Shown: positions 15,978 through 23,939 of the stretch, piece after piece
How the letters are laid out: every line of letters starts with the position of its first letter
How positions within the stretch are numbered: position 1 is the stretch's first letter
Origin: Chloroflexota bacterium
GTDB lineage: Bacteria > Chloroflexota > Dormibacteria > Dormibacterales > Dormibacteraceae
DNA length: 38,632 nt
Assembly (NCBI GenBank): GCA_005881275.1
Contig: VBEF01000031.1
Span: forward strand, 1-38,632
Direction of reading: 5' to 3'
Position numbers and translations under genes: made by a program
The notes under the pieces: model-generated
What the model saw: the letters and a program-made list of their open reading frames with translations, nothing else
The model's database searches: none
What the model was told of the DNA's origin: nothing

Positions 15978-16616
15978 CTACTCGACGATCGCGAGCTCGC
16001 GCGCCTTGACGATCGCCTCGAGCTTGGAATGCACCCCGAGCTTGCTGCCGAGGCTGCGGATGTGCGTGCGGACGGTCGTGTAGCTGATCCCAAGCTTGCT
16101 TGCGATCTCGCGGCTCGCCATGCCCTCGGCCATCAGCCGCAAAACCTCTTTCTCGCGTGCGGTCAGCCTCTCGAGCTGCGCCTCGACCTCGCGGCGATTG
16201 TTCAACAGCTGGGCGATTCCGCGGGGCGTGAAGAGCGAGCCGCCCCCTGCCACGGTCCGGATCGCATCGACCACGTCTTGCGCGGCGCGCGACTTGTGGA
16301 TGAAGGCGCTGGCTCCAGCCTCGAGCGCGGCAAACCGCGCAGCGTCGCTGTCTTCGCGGGTCAGGAAGATGAGCTTGGTCTCCGGCCGCAGCTGCCGGAT
16401 CCCGGAGGCCGCGTCGGCGCCGGTGCCGTCGATGAGCCGGAAGTCCATAAGTACGAGGTCGGGCTTCAGCTCGGCCGCCCGGGCTATAGATTCGGAGACC
16501 GAGCCCGCGTGGCCGATCACCTTCATGTCCTTCTGGTCGTTGATCAGCGCGGCGAGGCCCTCGGCCACAACCTGGTGGTCCTCGACGACCAGCACCCGCG
16601 TCGGCTCGGCCTTCAC
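15978..16616 (-). CDS. NarL/LuxR-family response regulator
   Basis: 212 residues. Receiver domain 6-125 with acidic pocket VVEDH and phosphoacceptor Asp58 (LVLMDFR), conserved Thr/Lys in FLTRED and IHKS. C-terminal LuxR-type HTH 147-205 (LTAREKEVLRLMAEGMASREIASKLG, recognition helix SYTTVRTHIRSL). The GTG start lies 2 nt after the stop of the histidine kinase, with AGGGG just before it, so the pair is an operon with coupled translation. It presumably activates transcription when phosphorylated by that kinase; targets are not evident. Confidence 0.93.
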   Translation of the reverse strand: MKAEPTRVLVVEDHQVVAEGLAALINDQKDMKVIGHAGSVSESIARAAELKPDLVLMDFRLIDGTGADAASGIRQLRPETKLIFLTREDSDAARFAALEAGASAFIHKSRAAQDVVDAIRTVAGGGSLFTPRGIAQLLNNRREVEAQLERLTAREKEVLRLMAEGMASREIASKLGISYTTVRTHIRSLGSKLGVHSKLEAIVKARELAIVE

Positions 16617-16618
16617 CC

Positions 16619-18454
16619 CTAAACCTTAGATTCTGAGAGGGGTAGCCAGAACTCCACGGTCGTACCAAGCCCAGGCTCGCTCTGAATCTTGTTCCAACCG
16701 CCGGCGAGCAGAGCGCGCTCGTTCAGAGCCAGCAAGCCGAGGTGGCCGGGCAGCCGATCGCGCTCCGCGACAACGAATCCACGTCCGTCGTCCTTCACCA
16801 GGCCGTGCAGGCCGCCTTCGTCCACCCGCAGCGAGAGCCTCACTCGCGTGGCCGCCGCGTGCTTCTCGATGTTGGTCATCGCCTCGGTGAGCTGCCTGAA
16901 CAACATCGAGCGAAACTCGTATGACAGATCGTCGGGCACGTCCAGGTCCAGCTCGACCTCCGCACCCGTGAGCGATTTCAGCATCCGTATCCGCTCGCGG
17001 ATCGTCTCGATGAAGCCGCCCGGGACCTCGAGCGCGGGCGGGCGAACTTCGAAGAGCAGCCGGCGGAGCGCCTCCTCGGTTTGCAAAAGAAGGACCTGAG
17101 CCCCGGCCAGGAGCTCCGGGTAGTCGCCGTTGGGATCCTGCAGACGCTGTAGCTGGATCTCGGCGGCGGTCAACTTCTGAAGGGCGTCATCGTGCAGGTC
17201 GCCGGCGATTCTCTTGTGCGCCTTGTCGACCGCGGTCGAGACGCTCTTCAGCAGGACCTGCCGCGCGGCGTCCACCTTCTCGAGCCTCTCCGCAGTCTTC
17301 TTGAGGTCGGTCTCGGCGTACTTGAGCTGCCACACCAGGCCCGCCGCAAGGCCAGCCTTTTGCAGCACCCAGGCGTCCTCGCGCGAAAATCCGTCGGTTC
17401 GCCGCGAGTCGTACGCGGCGACCAGGCCCAGACGCTGGTCGCCGGCGCGCCAAGGCACGGCGATCGCGCTCTGGACATTGAGAGCGTCGAGCACGTACTG
17501 GAAGTCGCTCGAATCATCCGACCGGGCGGCTCGAAACATGAGGTCGTGGAATACGACCCGACTTGCCACGTCGTCTTGATCGGGGCCGGACGCCACCGGA
17601 TGCAGTCTGCCGAGAAACTCGTCGTCGATGCCGTGAGCCCCCGCGAGCGGAATCAACATTCCCTCGTCGCTGAGCTGCCAGAAGAGCACTCTGGGGGCGA
17701 TCACGAGCTCGGCGATGCTGCGCGTCAGGCGGCGATAGAAGTCGGCGAGATCGTGCCCGGTTCGGGCATGACGCGAGATCGCAAGCAGGGCGTTGACCGA
17801 GGCATCATGCGCTTGCTCCACACGCTCCGCGCTCAGCGCTCGCTCTTCGTTGATGAGACGCTGTCGCTCGCTGCGGTCCAGGTCGGCCCGGAGGTTCACC
17901 AGCGCATCGACCATCTCCTTGCGCCGCTCATCCAGCTGAGCCAGGGCCAGCGCCGCAGCGACTTGGTTGGCGAAGGCGGCGAACGTGCGCTGCTGGACCG
18001 CGGTGTGGCCGGTGGGGCTGGCGACGCCGAACATGCCCAGCGTCTGGCCAGCAGCCTGCAGCGCCTGGGCACACGTCGAACGGATCACTGGCGAGGACGT
18101 GTCGGTTACGCCGGACCAGGTGGCGTTGGCCGTCGGCGCGGCAACGGCCGATGCCGCTGCAAAGATCCTTTCGATCTCGTCCTCGGGCAAGCGTTGCATC
18201 GGGTCGCTCGCCATCGAGAAGACGTGCCTCCTCCCGCCGCCGCCCTCACCTTCCAGGGCGAGAAAGGCGACTGTCGACCTGGTCAGCGCCAGAGCCAGGC
18301 GCAGAGAAGCTTCTGCGATTTCCGGCACGGTCTTGAAACGAGCCAGGTCTGATGACGCGGACTGAAACGCGTCCAGGACGTCGCCGGATCCGGCGTCTAC
18401 GCCGAGTGTTTCCAGGTAACTCCCCCCTTGGGGTGCACTAGCACGCCTAAACAT
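16619..18454 (-). CDS. Cytosolic GAF-type histidine kinase, NarX/DesK class
   Basis: 611 residues. GAF-like domains at about 35-170 and 235-375, with a coiled coil at 172-215 between them and another at 380-415. The HisKA_3 dimerisation motif is IAGDLHDDALQKL with His421. The HATPase part has the N-box-like QLTEAMTNIEKHA (521-533), DDGRGF (555-560) and GHLGLLAL. No membrane segment is present, so it senses a cytosolic ligand or redox state. The frame is open about 114 codons further upstream, but that part is Arg-rich and lacks an SD; ATG 18454 has GGAAG 8 nt before it. It pairs with the response regulator directly downstream. Confidence 0.9.
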   Translation of the reverse strand: MFRRASAPQGGSYLETLGVDAGSGDVLDAFQSASSDLARFKTVPEIAEASLRLALALTRSTVAFLALEGEGGGGRRHVFSMASDPMQRLPEDEIERIFAAASAVAAPTANATWSGVTDTSSPVIRSTCAQALQAAGQTLGMFGVASPTGHTAVQQRTFAAFANQVAAALALAQLDERRKEMVDALVNLRADLDRSERQRLINEERALSAERVEQAHDASVNALLAISRHARTGHDLADFYRRLTRSIAELVIAPRVLFWQLSDEGMLIPLAGAHGIDDEFLGRLHPVASGPDQDDVASRVVFHDLMFRAARSDDSSDFQYVLDALNVQSAIAVPWRAGDQRLGLVAAYDSRRTDGFSREDAWVLQKAGLAAGLVWQLKYAETDLKKTAERLEKVDAARQVLLKSVSTAVDKAHKRIAGDLHDDALQKLTAAEIQLQRLQDPNGDYPELLAGAQVLLLQTEEALRRLLFEVRPPALEVPGGFIETIRERIRMLKSLTGAEVELDLDVPDDLSYEFRSMLFRQLTEAMTNIEKHAAATRVRLSLRVDEGGLHGLVKDDGRGFVVAERDRLPGHLGLLALNERALLAGGWNKIQSEPGLGTTVEFWLPLSESKV

Positions 18455-18596
18455 CAGTTTACTTCCGTCGTCCGTATGCAAGCGAAGCATCTTGCATGTA
18501 CGCGCGAGTACTGCTTCTCGAACCGGCGTTGATGGGTCGAGGGGGCGCTCACTGGTTGCTTCAGTGAGGCTCCTCATGCGCGGGAAGAGGATGGCC

Positions 18597-18875
18597 ATGC
18601 AGACTTCGGTTCGGCGGTACTCGGCGATTCGGCGGCGTTCTCTAATCGCGATGGTTGCGCGACGAGCCCTTCTCCGCGTGAACGGTTCGGCGAGCAGCGT
18701 ACTGGTCAGGCCATTCGTGGTGATGGCGGCCCGGGTTCTCGGCCCGGGACCAACCCGTCTCCGGCTCGTCAAGCTCGCCCACAACCTGAACCACAACGAT
18801 GCGGTGGCGGAGATCCGCGAGGCACGCGACGGATACGATGAAGAGGCTGTTCACCCCAGCAGGCGGGCGGCGTAG
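18597..18875 (+). CDS. Possible small basic protein
   Basis: 92 residues from ATG 18597, with AAGAGG 6 nt upstream, an ideal Shine-Dalgarno spacing. The first half is Arg-rich (VRRYSAIRRRSLIAMVARR). The second half has coding-like codons and a plausible helix (RLRLVKLAHNLNHNDAVAEI). No family is recognised. Against it: high Arg content and lack of homologue memory. It could be a chance frame. Confidence 0.3.
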   Translation: MQTSVRRYSAIRRRSLIAMVARRALLRVNGSASSVLVRPFVVMAARVLGPGPTRLRLVKLAHNLNHNDAVAEIREARDGYDEEAVHPSRRAA

Positions 18876-18985
18876 GCTCGTCCTCGGAGCGTTCCGCGGG
18901 GTAGCGTCGAGCCCTTCCCACGGTCCGGCTCGAAATAGTTCTCGGGTCTCAGGTACTCCCCTTGTGGGAGGCGTTTCTGCTACAG

Positions 18986-19189
18986 ATGAACTACTTCGAC
19001 AGGTTCCTGGAGCTGAAGCTGCGACAGATGCTCGACCCGGTGGTCGTTCGCCGGCCACCCTCTCGGAGGGGGCGGCTTAGCAGGCCGCAGAAGCCGATTC
19101 TGGCCGTCATCGAGCTTTCGGCGGAGGTAATTCCGGCCGTCGAGCCCGCGGTGGTGACCGTCCCGGTCGCCGCTGCGCCCCTGCTCTAA
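18986..19189 (+). CDS. Possible small protein ahead of a strong terminator
   Basis: 67 residues from ATG 18986: an amphipathic N-terminus MNYFDRFLELKLRQMLDPVV, an Arg/Pro stretch, then a hydrophobic Val/Ala/Pro tail. GGGAGG is 14 nt upstream, which is too far for a good SD; a TTG at 18962 would add eight residues. The best support is the intrinsic terminator starting 25 nt after its TAA, which needs some rightward transcript. Family and function are unknown. Confidence 0.35.
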   Translation: MNYFDRFLELKLRQMLDPVVVRRPPSRRGRLSRPQKPILAVIELSAEVIPAVEPAVVTVPVAAAPLL

Positions 19190-19214
19190 GCAAGAACCCC
19201 TTCCTTCCTCTCGC

Positions 19215-19245
19215 GAGGCCGGGTCGCAAGACTCGGCCTCTTTCT
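19215..19245 (+). terminator. Strong intrinsic terminator with GNRA loop
   Basis: The 11-bp stem GAGGCCGGGTC (19215-19225) pairs with GACTCGGCCTC (19230-19240), with one G-T wobble, around a GCAA tetraloop, followed by TTTCT. It points rightward, 26 nt after the small gene's TAA and upstream of ilvE. Confidence 0.8.
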
Positions 19246-19287
19246 ACCCGGCGGCAGAGCACCGTGGGAAGGTAGTGTTGGCGCAGC

Positions 19288-20412
19288 GTGAGCTCGCGCA
19301 CCTCGTCCCTGCAGTTCCAGCTCAACCGCGTTCCAACCCGGCTGCCCGCCCCGGAACGCGAGCGGCTGCTGGCGAAACCTGGCTTTGGCGCGATCTTCAC
19401 GGAGCACATGGTCCGCATACGCTGGAACGCCGAGCGCGGCTGGCACGACGCCGAGCTCACCGCCTATGCGCCGCTTTCCCTCGACCCGGGCACCGCAGTC
19501 CTGCACTACGCCCAGGCGGTGTTCGAGGGCCTGAAGGCGTTCCGGCAGGCGGATGGTGGCGTCGCGGCGTTCCGGCCGGACGCCCACGCCTCCCGCTTCC
19601 GCCGCTCGGCGCGCCGCCTTGCGCTGCCCGAGCTGCCGGAGGAGACCTTCCTTGAAGCAATCGATCTCTTGGTCGAGGCGGACCACGCGTGGGTTCCCTC
19701 GGCGCCCGACCACAGCCTGTACTTGCGACCGCTGATGTATGCGAGCGAGGTGTCCCTGTCCGTTCACCCGGCCGACGATGTCACCTTCCTTCTGATCGCC
19801 TCGCCGTCCGGCCCGTACTTTCCGCGGGGGGTGAAGCCGGTCACCGTCTGGCTGACGGAGGACTACAGCCGCGCCGCGCCAGGCGGCACCGGGGCAGCAA
19901 AAACAGGCGGTAACTACGCCGGCGGTCTCCTGGCCCAGGCTCAGGCCGCCGAGCACGGCTGCGATCAGGTCGTGTGGCTCGACTCATTCGAGCACCGCTG
20001 GGTCGAGGAGATGGGCGGCATGAACCTGTGTTTCGTGTTCGGTCACGGAGACACGGCCCGCGTGATGACCCCAGCCCTGACGGGAACGCTGCTCCCGGGG
20101 ATCACCCGAGACTCTCTGCTGACCCTCGGGCGTGACCTTGGTTACGAAACAGAGGAAGGACGGATCAACGTCGACGAGTGGCGCGCCGGTTGCGAGGACG
20201 GCTCCCTGACCGAGGTCTTTGCATGCGGGACCGCAGCCGTGATCACTCCAGTGGCGGCGGTGAAGTCTGCGCGGGCGTCGTGGACGATCGGTAACGGTGG
20301 TCCAGGCGAGGTGAGCATGCGACTGCGCCAGGCGCTCGTCGAGATCCAGCGCGGGGCGGCTTCCGATCCGCACGGCTGGCTGCACCACGCCCGCGTATCG
20401 TTTGAAAGGTAG
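19288..20412 (+). CDS. ilvE: Branched-chain amino acid aminotransferase
   Basis: 374 residues, class IV PLP aminotransferase of the longer (type II) group, transferring amino groups between Leu/Ile/Val and their 2-oxo acids. Seen: HYAQAVFEGLKAF (73-85), RPLMYASE (147-154), the PLP lysine in GAAKTGGNYAGG (Lys205), and VEEMGGMNLCFVF (239-251). The start is GTG 19288 without a good SD; TAGTGT lies 9 nt upstream and could be a -10 for a near-leaderless message. The stop directly abuts the ATG of the FAD oxidoreductase, so both are likely read from one transcript. Confidence 0.93.
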   Translation: MSSRTSSLQFQLNRVPTRLPAPERERLLAKPGFGAIFTEHMVRIRWNAERGWHDAELTAYAPLSLDPGTAVLHYAQAVFEGLKAFRQADGGVAAFRPDAHASRFRRSARRLALPELPEETFLEAIDLLVEADHAWVPSAPDHSLYLRPLMYASEVSLSVHPADDVTFLLIASPSGPYFPRGVKPVTVWLTEDYSRAAPGGTGAAKTGGNYAGGLLAQAQAAEHGCDQVVWLDSFEHRWVEEMGGMNLCFVFGHGDTARVMTPALTGTLLPGITRDSLLTLGRDLGYETEEGRINVDEWRAGCEDGSLTEVFACGTAAVITPVAAVKSARASWTIGNGGPGEVSMRLRQALVEIQRGAASDPHGWLHHARVSFER

Positions 20413-21633
20413 ATGACGCGCGCGGTCGTCGTCGGGGGTGGCGGCACTGGTGACGCGGCGGCGTTCGCTCTGCGCAAGCGCGGTTTCGAGGGCGAGATCG
20501 CGATCATCAGCGCGGACGAGGACCGGCCGTATGACCGTCCTTACCTTTCGAAAGAGTTCCTCCGTGGCGAGGTCGACCTACCGAAGGTCTTCCTCCATGA
20601 CGATGCGGATTACTCGAAAGAACGGATTGAACTGCGGCTGGGCCAGCGCGTGACCGGAGGCTCGCTGAGCGAGCGCAAGCTGAAGCTGTCCGGTGGCGAC
20701 GAGGTTGCGTTCGACGTGCTCGTCCTCGGCCTCGGTGGCACGCCGAGACGTCTGCCTGATATTCCGGAGGCGGGAAACGTGTTCACGCTGCGCTCGCTGC
20801 GCGACAGCCAATCGATTCGCGACGCGCTCGGTCGCGCGTCGCGGGTGATGCTGGTGGGCGCCGGGTTTATCGGGGCCGAGGTCGCCGCTTCGGCGCGCAA
20901 GCTCGGCAGGGACGTGTTGATCGTAGAGGCTCTGCCAGTGCCTCTTCAGCGTGCCCTTGGCCAGGAGGTCGGAGAGATCTACGCGCGAATCCATCGCGAC
21001 CGTGGGGTCGATCTACGCACCGGCGCGAAAATCGAGCGCTGGCACACCGATGGCGATCGTGTCGTTGGCGTCACGCTTTCGGACGGATCCCGCCATGAGG
21101 TGGACCTGGCGTTGATCGCGGTCGGGATCGAGCCGAACCTCGATCTGCCAAAGACTTTGGGCCTGCCGATCGACGGCGGAGGAGTTCGCGTCGACGAAGG
21201 CCTCCGGGCGGCGGAGGACGTCTATGTCGGCGGCGACATCGCGCTGCACAAGCACCCGGTCTTGGGTAGGTCGATCCGGGTCGAGCACTGGGAAGTCGCC
21301 AAAGGCCAGGGTCGCGGCATCGCCGCATCCATCGTCGGTGGGCACGTCCCGTACACCAAGCTTCCGTACTTCTGGTCGGACCAGTACGACGTCAGCCTCG
21401 AGTATCGCGGCCATGCCTCCGGTGACGACGCGGCGGTATGGCGCGGCAATCGCGAGGCGCTGAACTTCTCCGTGTTCTATCTACGCGACGGCATCGTGGA
21501 AGGCGTGCTGTCGATGAACGACGCGAAGACAAACGAGCTGGGAGGCAAGCTCATCGAGAGCAGGCGCCCGTTTGACACCGCGGCACTCCAGGGCGCGGAT
21601 CTGGCAGAGCTCGTCGGGAGTCCGGCTCCCTAG
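20413..21633 (+). CDS. FAD-dependent pyridine nucleotide oxidoreductase (ferredoxin/rubredoxin reductase-like)
   Basis: 406 residues, two-dinucleotide-binding-domain fold. FAD-binding VVVGGGGTGDAAAFAL (5-20), NAD(P)-binding VMLVGAGFIGAEVAA (about 146-160), and the second FAD motif VYVGGDIALH (about 271-280) are all visible; there is no CxxxxC redox disulfide. This is the BphA4/ThcD type that passes electrons from NAD(P)H to a ferredoxin or rubredoxin. No ferredoxin or oxygenase partner is in the window. Its ATG follows the ilvE TAG without a gap, with GAAAGG just upstream. It converges on an unknown leftward gene, 6 bp apart. Confidence 0.9.
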   Translation: MTRAVVVGGGGTGDAAAFALRKRGFEGEIAIISADEDRPYDRPYLSKEFLRGEVDLPKVFLHDDADYSKERIELRLGQRVTGGSLSERKLKLSGGDEVAFDVLVLGLGGTPRRLPDIPEAGNVFTLRSLRDSQSIRDALGRASRVMLVGAGFIGAEVAASARKLGRDVLIVEALPVPLQRALGQEVGEIYARIHRDRGVDLRTGAKIERWHTDGDRVVGVTLSDGSRHEVDLALIAVGIEPNLDLPKTLGLPIDGGGVRVDEGLRAAEDVYVGGDIALHKHPVLGRSIRVEHWEVAKGQGRGIAASIVGGHVPYTKLPYFWSDQYDVSLEYRGHASGDDAAVWRGNREALNFSVFYLRDGIVEGVLSMNDAKTNELGGKLIESRRPFDTAALQGADLAELVGSPAP

Positions 21634-21639
21634 GCCTCT

Positions 21640-22083
21640 CTACGCGACCGGTTGGTTCTCCTCCGGCAGGAGCCAGGGCAGAGCTTCGGACAGCGGGCGC
21701 AGCAGCGTCTTGGCCTGCTCCTCATGGATCAGGTTGCCCGCTACCAGACCGAGGGCAGCCATGAACGCGGCGTCCTCCGCCTTGTGCCCGATCTCGCCGT
21801 GCTCGGCCTTCCAGCTGACAAGCGCCTGGCCGGACTCGGTCAGGCCGAAGAGGTTCCGGCGGACCTCATCCCACGCTGATCCGCGATCCGCCTTCTCGAT
21901 AGCGTGAATCGCCGCCTTCTCGGCGTCGTGTATCGCCTGCAGCCCATGCAGACGCGCATGGCGGTCCCAACCCTGAGCCGCGCGCTCGACGCCGGCCGGT
22001 GACAGGATGCGGATGTCCTCCATCAGACGGGCCAGCGTCCGCTGGTGCTCGGGGAATCCGTATCCCTCAGCGTCGACGCTCAC
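21640..22083 (-). CDS. Conserved-looking protein of unknown function
   Basis: 147 residues, soluble, mostly helical, with charged stretches (AIHDAEKAAIHAIEKADRG, SWKAEHGEIGHKAEDAAF). No signal peptide, membrane segment or known motif. Start GTG 22083 (MSVDAEGYGFPEHQ). Codon use is typical of neighbours, so I take it as a real gene. It is the last member of the leftward set that begins with the nucleotidyltransferase, 72 bp after DoxX, a gap that contains GC-rich palindromes but no clear terminator. Confidence 0.65.
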   Translation of the reverse strand: MSVDAEGYGFPEHQRTLARLMEDIRILSPAGVERAAQGWDRHARLHGLQAIHDAEKAAIHAIEKADRGSAWDEVRRNLFGLTESGQALVSWKAEHGEIGHKAEDAAFMAALGLVAGNLIHEEQAKTLLRPLSEALPWLLPEENQPVA

Positions 22084-22155
22084 GGCGACTAGCCTATCGG
22101 ACTCAGCCCGGATCCAGCGATCCGCCGCGGAGCCGCGGGGCCGGTGGATCCAGGC

Positions 22156-22593
22156 TTAGCGGAGCCAGGCCGGGACCCAGCCGATGCGGCCGAGCGCAAT
22201 CGGACCCGGTCCCGAGACGATGACCTGCGCGTTGACCAGCACGGCGAGGTAGTAGAGCCACCGAAAACCGTCATCGCTGACGCCGAATGCGACGGTGAGC
22301 GCGAGGTTCGCCGCGAGCAGGAATCCAAGGACTCCCGCCCAGCGCGTGGCCAAACCGAGGATCAGCAGCACGGCGGCGAGCGTCTCACCGGCAGCCTGCG
22401 CAAGGGCGAACGGAAGCCAGTTCGGCGCGACGACGGAAACGAGCAGCTCATGCAGGCCAGGGATCGGGTTGATCCGACCTGTGGACTCAATCAGCGGTTT
22501 CATCCACCCGACGCCCTGCCACTTCTGGCTCGCGAAGTAAAGCCAGTAGAGGCCCACGACGATGCGGAAAAGGCTCGGCCAGACTTCCTGCAA
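22156..22593 (-). CDS. DoxX-family membrane protein
   Basis: 145 residues with four membrane segments (FRIVVGLYWLYFASQKW, WLPFALAQAAGETLAAVLLIL, AGVLGFLLAANLALTVAFG, LYYLAVLVNAQVIVSG), as in DoxX/DoxD-like proteins, which are thought to act in membrane redox or thiol homeostasis. Start TTG 22593 is 14 nt after the radical SAM stop; the only SD-like sequence (GAGGT) is further upstream than usual, so the start is tentative. The spacing implies co-transcription. Confidence 0.8.
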   Translation of the reverse strand: MQEVWPSLFRIVVGLYWLYFASQKWQGVGWMKPLIESTGRINPIPGLHELLVSVVAPNWLPFALAQAAGETLAAVLLILGLATRWAGVLGFLLAANLALTVAFGVSDDGFRWLYYLAVLVNAQVIVSGPGPIALGRIGWVPAWLR

Positions 22594-22607
22594 GGCGGTG
22601 ATCGTAG

Positions 22608-23939
22608 CTACCTCATCAGGCGGAGCACAGGATCGGTCGCGAGCTGAAATGCCCGCGCCGCCGGCCGCATGTGCATCCGGTTGAGCCGGTGTTGGATCGC
22701 GCCCTTGAGGATTGCCGCGCGAAGCTTATGCTCGGAGAAGTCGGTGTTGAAGAGCAGGCGATTGTGCCTCACCTTGTGCCATTCGCCGTGGAGCCGGCGC
22801 TCGCGCACTCGCTCGTAAAAGCCCGTGCCTGGAAGCGGATAGGCGATCGTGTAGCTCACATAGTCGAGCGGCAGGCTGCTCGAGAAGTTGACGCTGCGGA
22901 TCAGTGAGTCGGTGGTCTCGCCGATGTAGCCAACCATGAAAAAGCCCGCTGCCTTGATTCCTGCGCCGACGCATGCCTCGACAGCTGTCCGGGCGCCCTC
23001 CGGCGTGATCCCCTTCTTCATCTGCTTGAGCACGCCCTCATCGCCTGACTCGATGCCGAAGAAGATGCGCGTACAGCCCGCGCGTCGCATCTGCTCGAAC
23101 AGCGGCCGGTCGACGTGCGTAACGCGGCTGAGACACTCCCAGGTCAGGGGGAGGTGTGCGTCCTCGATCGCTTTTGCCAGCTCGAGCGTGCGCTTGTAGT
23201 TGAGCGTGAAGAGGTCGTCGGACATCCAGATGTGGTCGTAGCCCAACTCCGAGATCTCGCGCATCTCGGCCACCACGGACTCGATCGGCCGCGCGCTGAA
23301 GAGGTCGCCGAAAACCGACTTGTGGCAGAAGTCGCAGCGGAAGGGGCAACCGCGGGTAGACATCAGGGGTGTGGTCGCATCCTTCCAATGCTTCCGCCAG
23401 TAGCGGATGTACTCATCATTCGGGATATCGCCGCGATAAGGCAGCGGCAGGTGCGACATGTCCTTGCTCCGCTGCCGCGCGGTGCTCTTCACCACCTGGC
23501 CGTCGCGCTTGAACACGACTCCTGGGATCTCTTCGAAGCGCTGGTCATCGAGGTGCTCCATGATGGAGACGATCGTCTCTTCGCCCTCGCCGACCGCGAC
23601 GAGATCGAACTGATCGACGAACGTCTCGGGCTCACCCGACGGATACGGCCCTCCGACAACCGTCAGCGCCTTGCCGCGCACCTGCGCGGCGAGCGAGAGC
23701 GCCTCGTCCTGCATCGTGATCATGCAGTAGATGCCGATCACCGACGGCTGAAGATGCTCGATCTCATCGAGCACATCCCGCCGTTCGCGGAACGTGTGAT
23801 CGATGTGTCTCACGGTGTAGCCGGCATTGCGAAGCGAGGCGCTCAGATACATCAGGCCGAGTGACGGCATGATCCAGTGGCGTCCCTGCCTGGGTGCGCG
23901 CTGCGGGTAAACCAGTACGACATCGGCTCGTTCGTTCAT
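22608..23939 (-). CDS. B12-binding-domain radical SAM enzyme
   Basis: 443 residues. The N-terminal Rossmann-like part (1-150; DVVLVYPQRAP, PSLGLMYLSASLRNAGY, VVGGPYPSGEPE) is a cobalamin-binding-type domain as in BchE/HpnP-like enzymes, without an obvious DxHxxG base. The radical SAM core begins STRGCPFRCDFC with cluster cysteines 198, 202, 205, followed by the usual GIESGDEGVL and GFFMVGYIGE elements. Likely chemistry is methylation or ring/carbon-skeleton modification of a lipid or sugar; the substrate is unknown. ATG 23939 has GGAGG 4 nt upstream and overlaps the stop of the glycosyltransferase fusion (ATGA), so translation is coupled. Frames further upstream lie inside that gene and are rejected. 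Confidence 0.9.
   Translation of the reverse strand: MNERADVVLVYPQRAPRQGRHWIMPSLGLMYLSASLRNAGYTVRHIDHTFRERRDVLDEIEHLQPSVIGIYCMITMQDEALSLAAQVRGKALTVVGGPYPSGEPETFVDQFDLVAVGEGEETIVSIMEHLDDQRFEEIPGVVFKRDGQVVKSTARQRSKDMSHLPLPYRGDIPNDEYIRYWRKHWKDATTPLMSTRGCPFRCDFCHKSVFGDLFSARPIESVVAEMREISELGYDHIWMSDDLFTLNYKRTLELAKAIEDAHLPLTWECLSRVTHVDRPLFEQMRRAGCTRIFFGIESGDEGVLKQMKKGITPEGARTAVEACVGAGIKAAGFFMVGYIGETTDSLIRSVNFSSSLPLDYVSYTIAYPLPGTGFYERVRERRLHGEWHKVRHNRLLFNTDFSEHKLRAAILKGAIQHRLNRMHMRPAARAFQLATDPVLRLMR

Larger units (their letters stand above)
18455..19287. other. 833-bp region with only weak coding candidates
   Basis: Between the kinase start and the aminotransferase start there is no confidently recognised gene. 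It holds two possible small rightward genes (18597-18875 and 18986-19189) and a strong rightward terminator (19215-19245). The region must also carry promoters for the kinase operon and ilvE; I see no convincing -35/-10 pair. Confidence 0.6.

Noticed and set aside
18455..18796. 114-codon N-terminal extension of the histidine kinase
   Set aside because: Arg-rich, no SD at its start, while ATG 18454 has GGAAG at good spacing.
22084..22155. GC-rich palindromes (two GGATCC and two CCGCGG) between DoxX and the next gene
   Set aside because: They pair only imperfectly and have no T-run, so I do not call a terminator.
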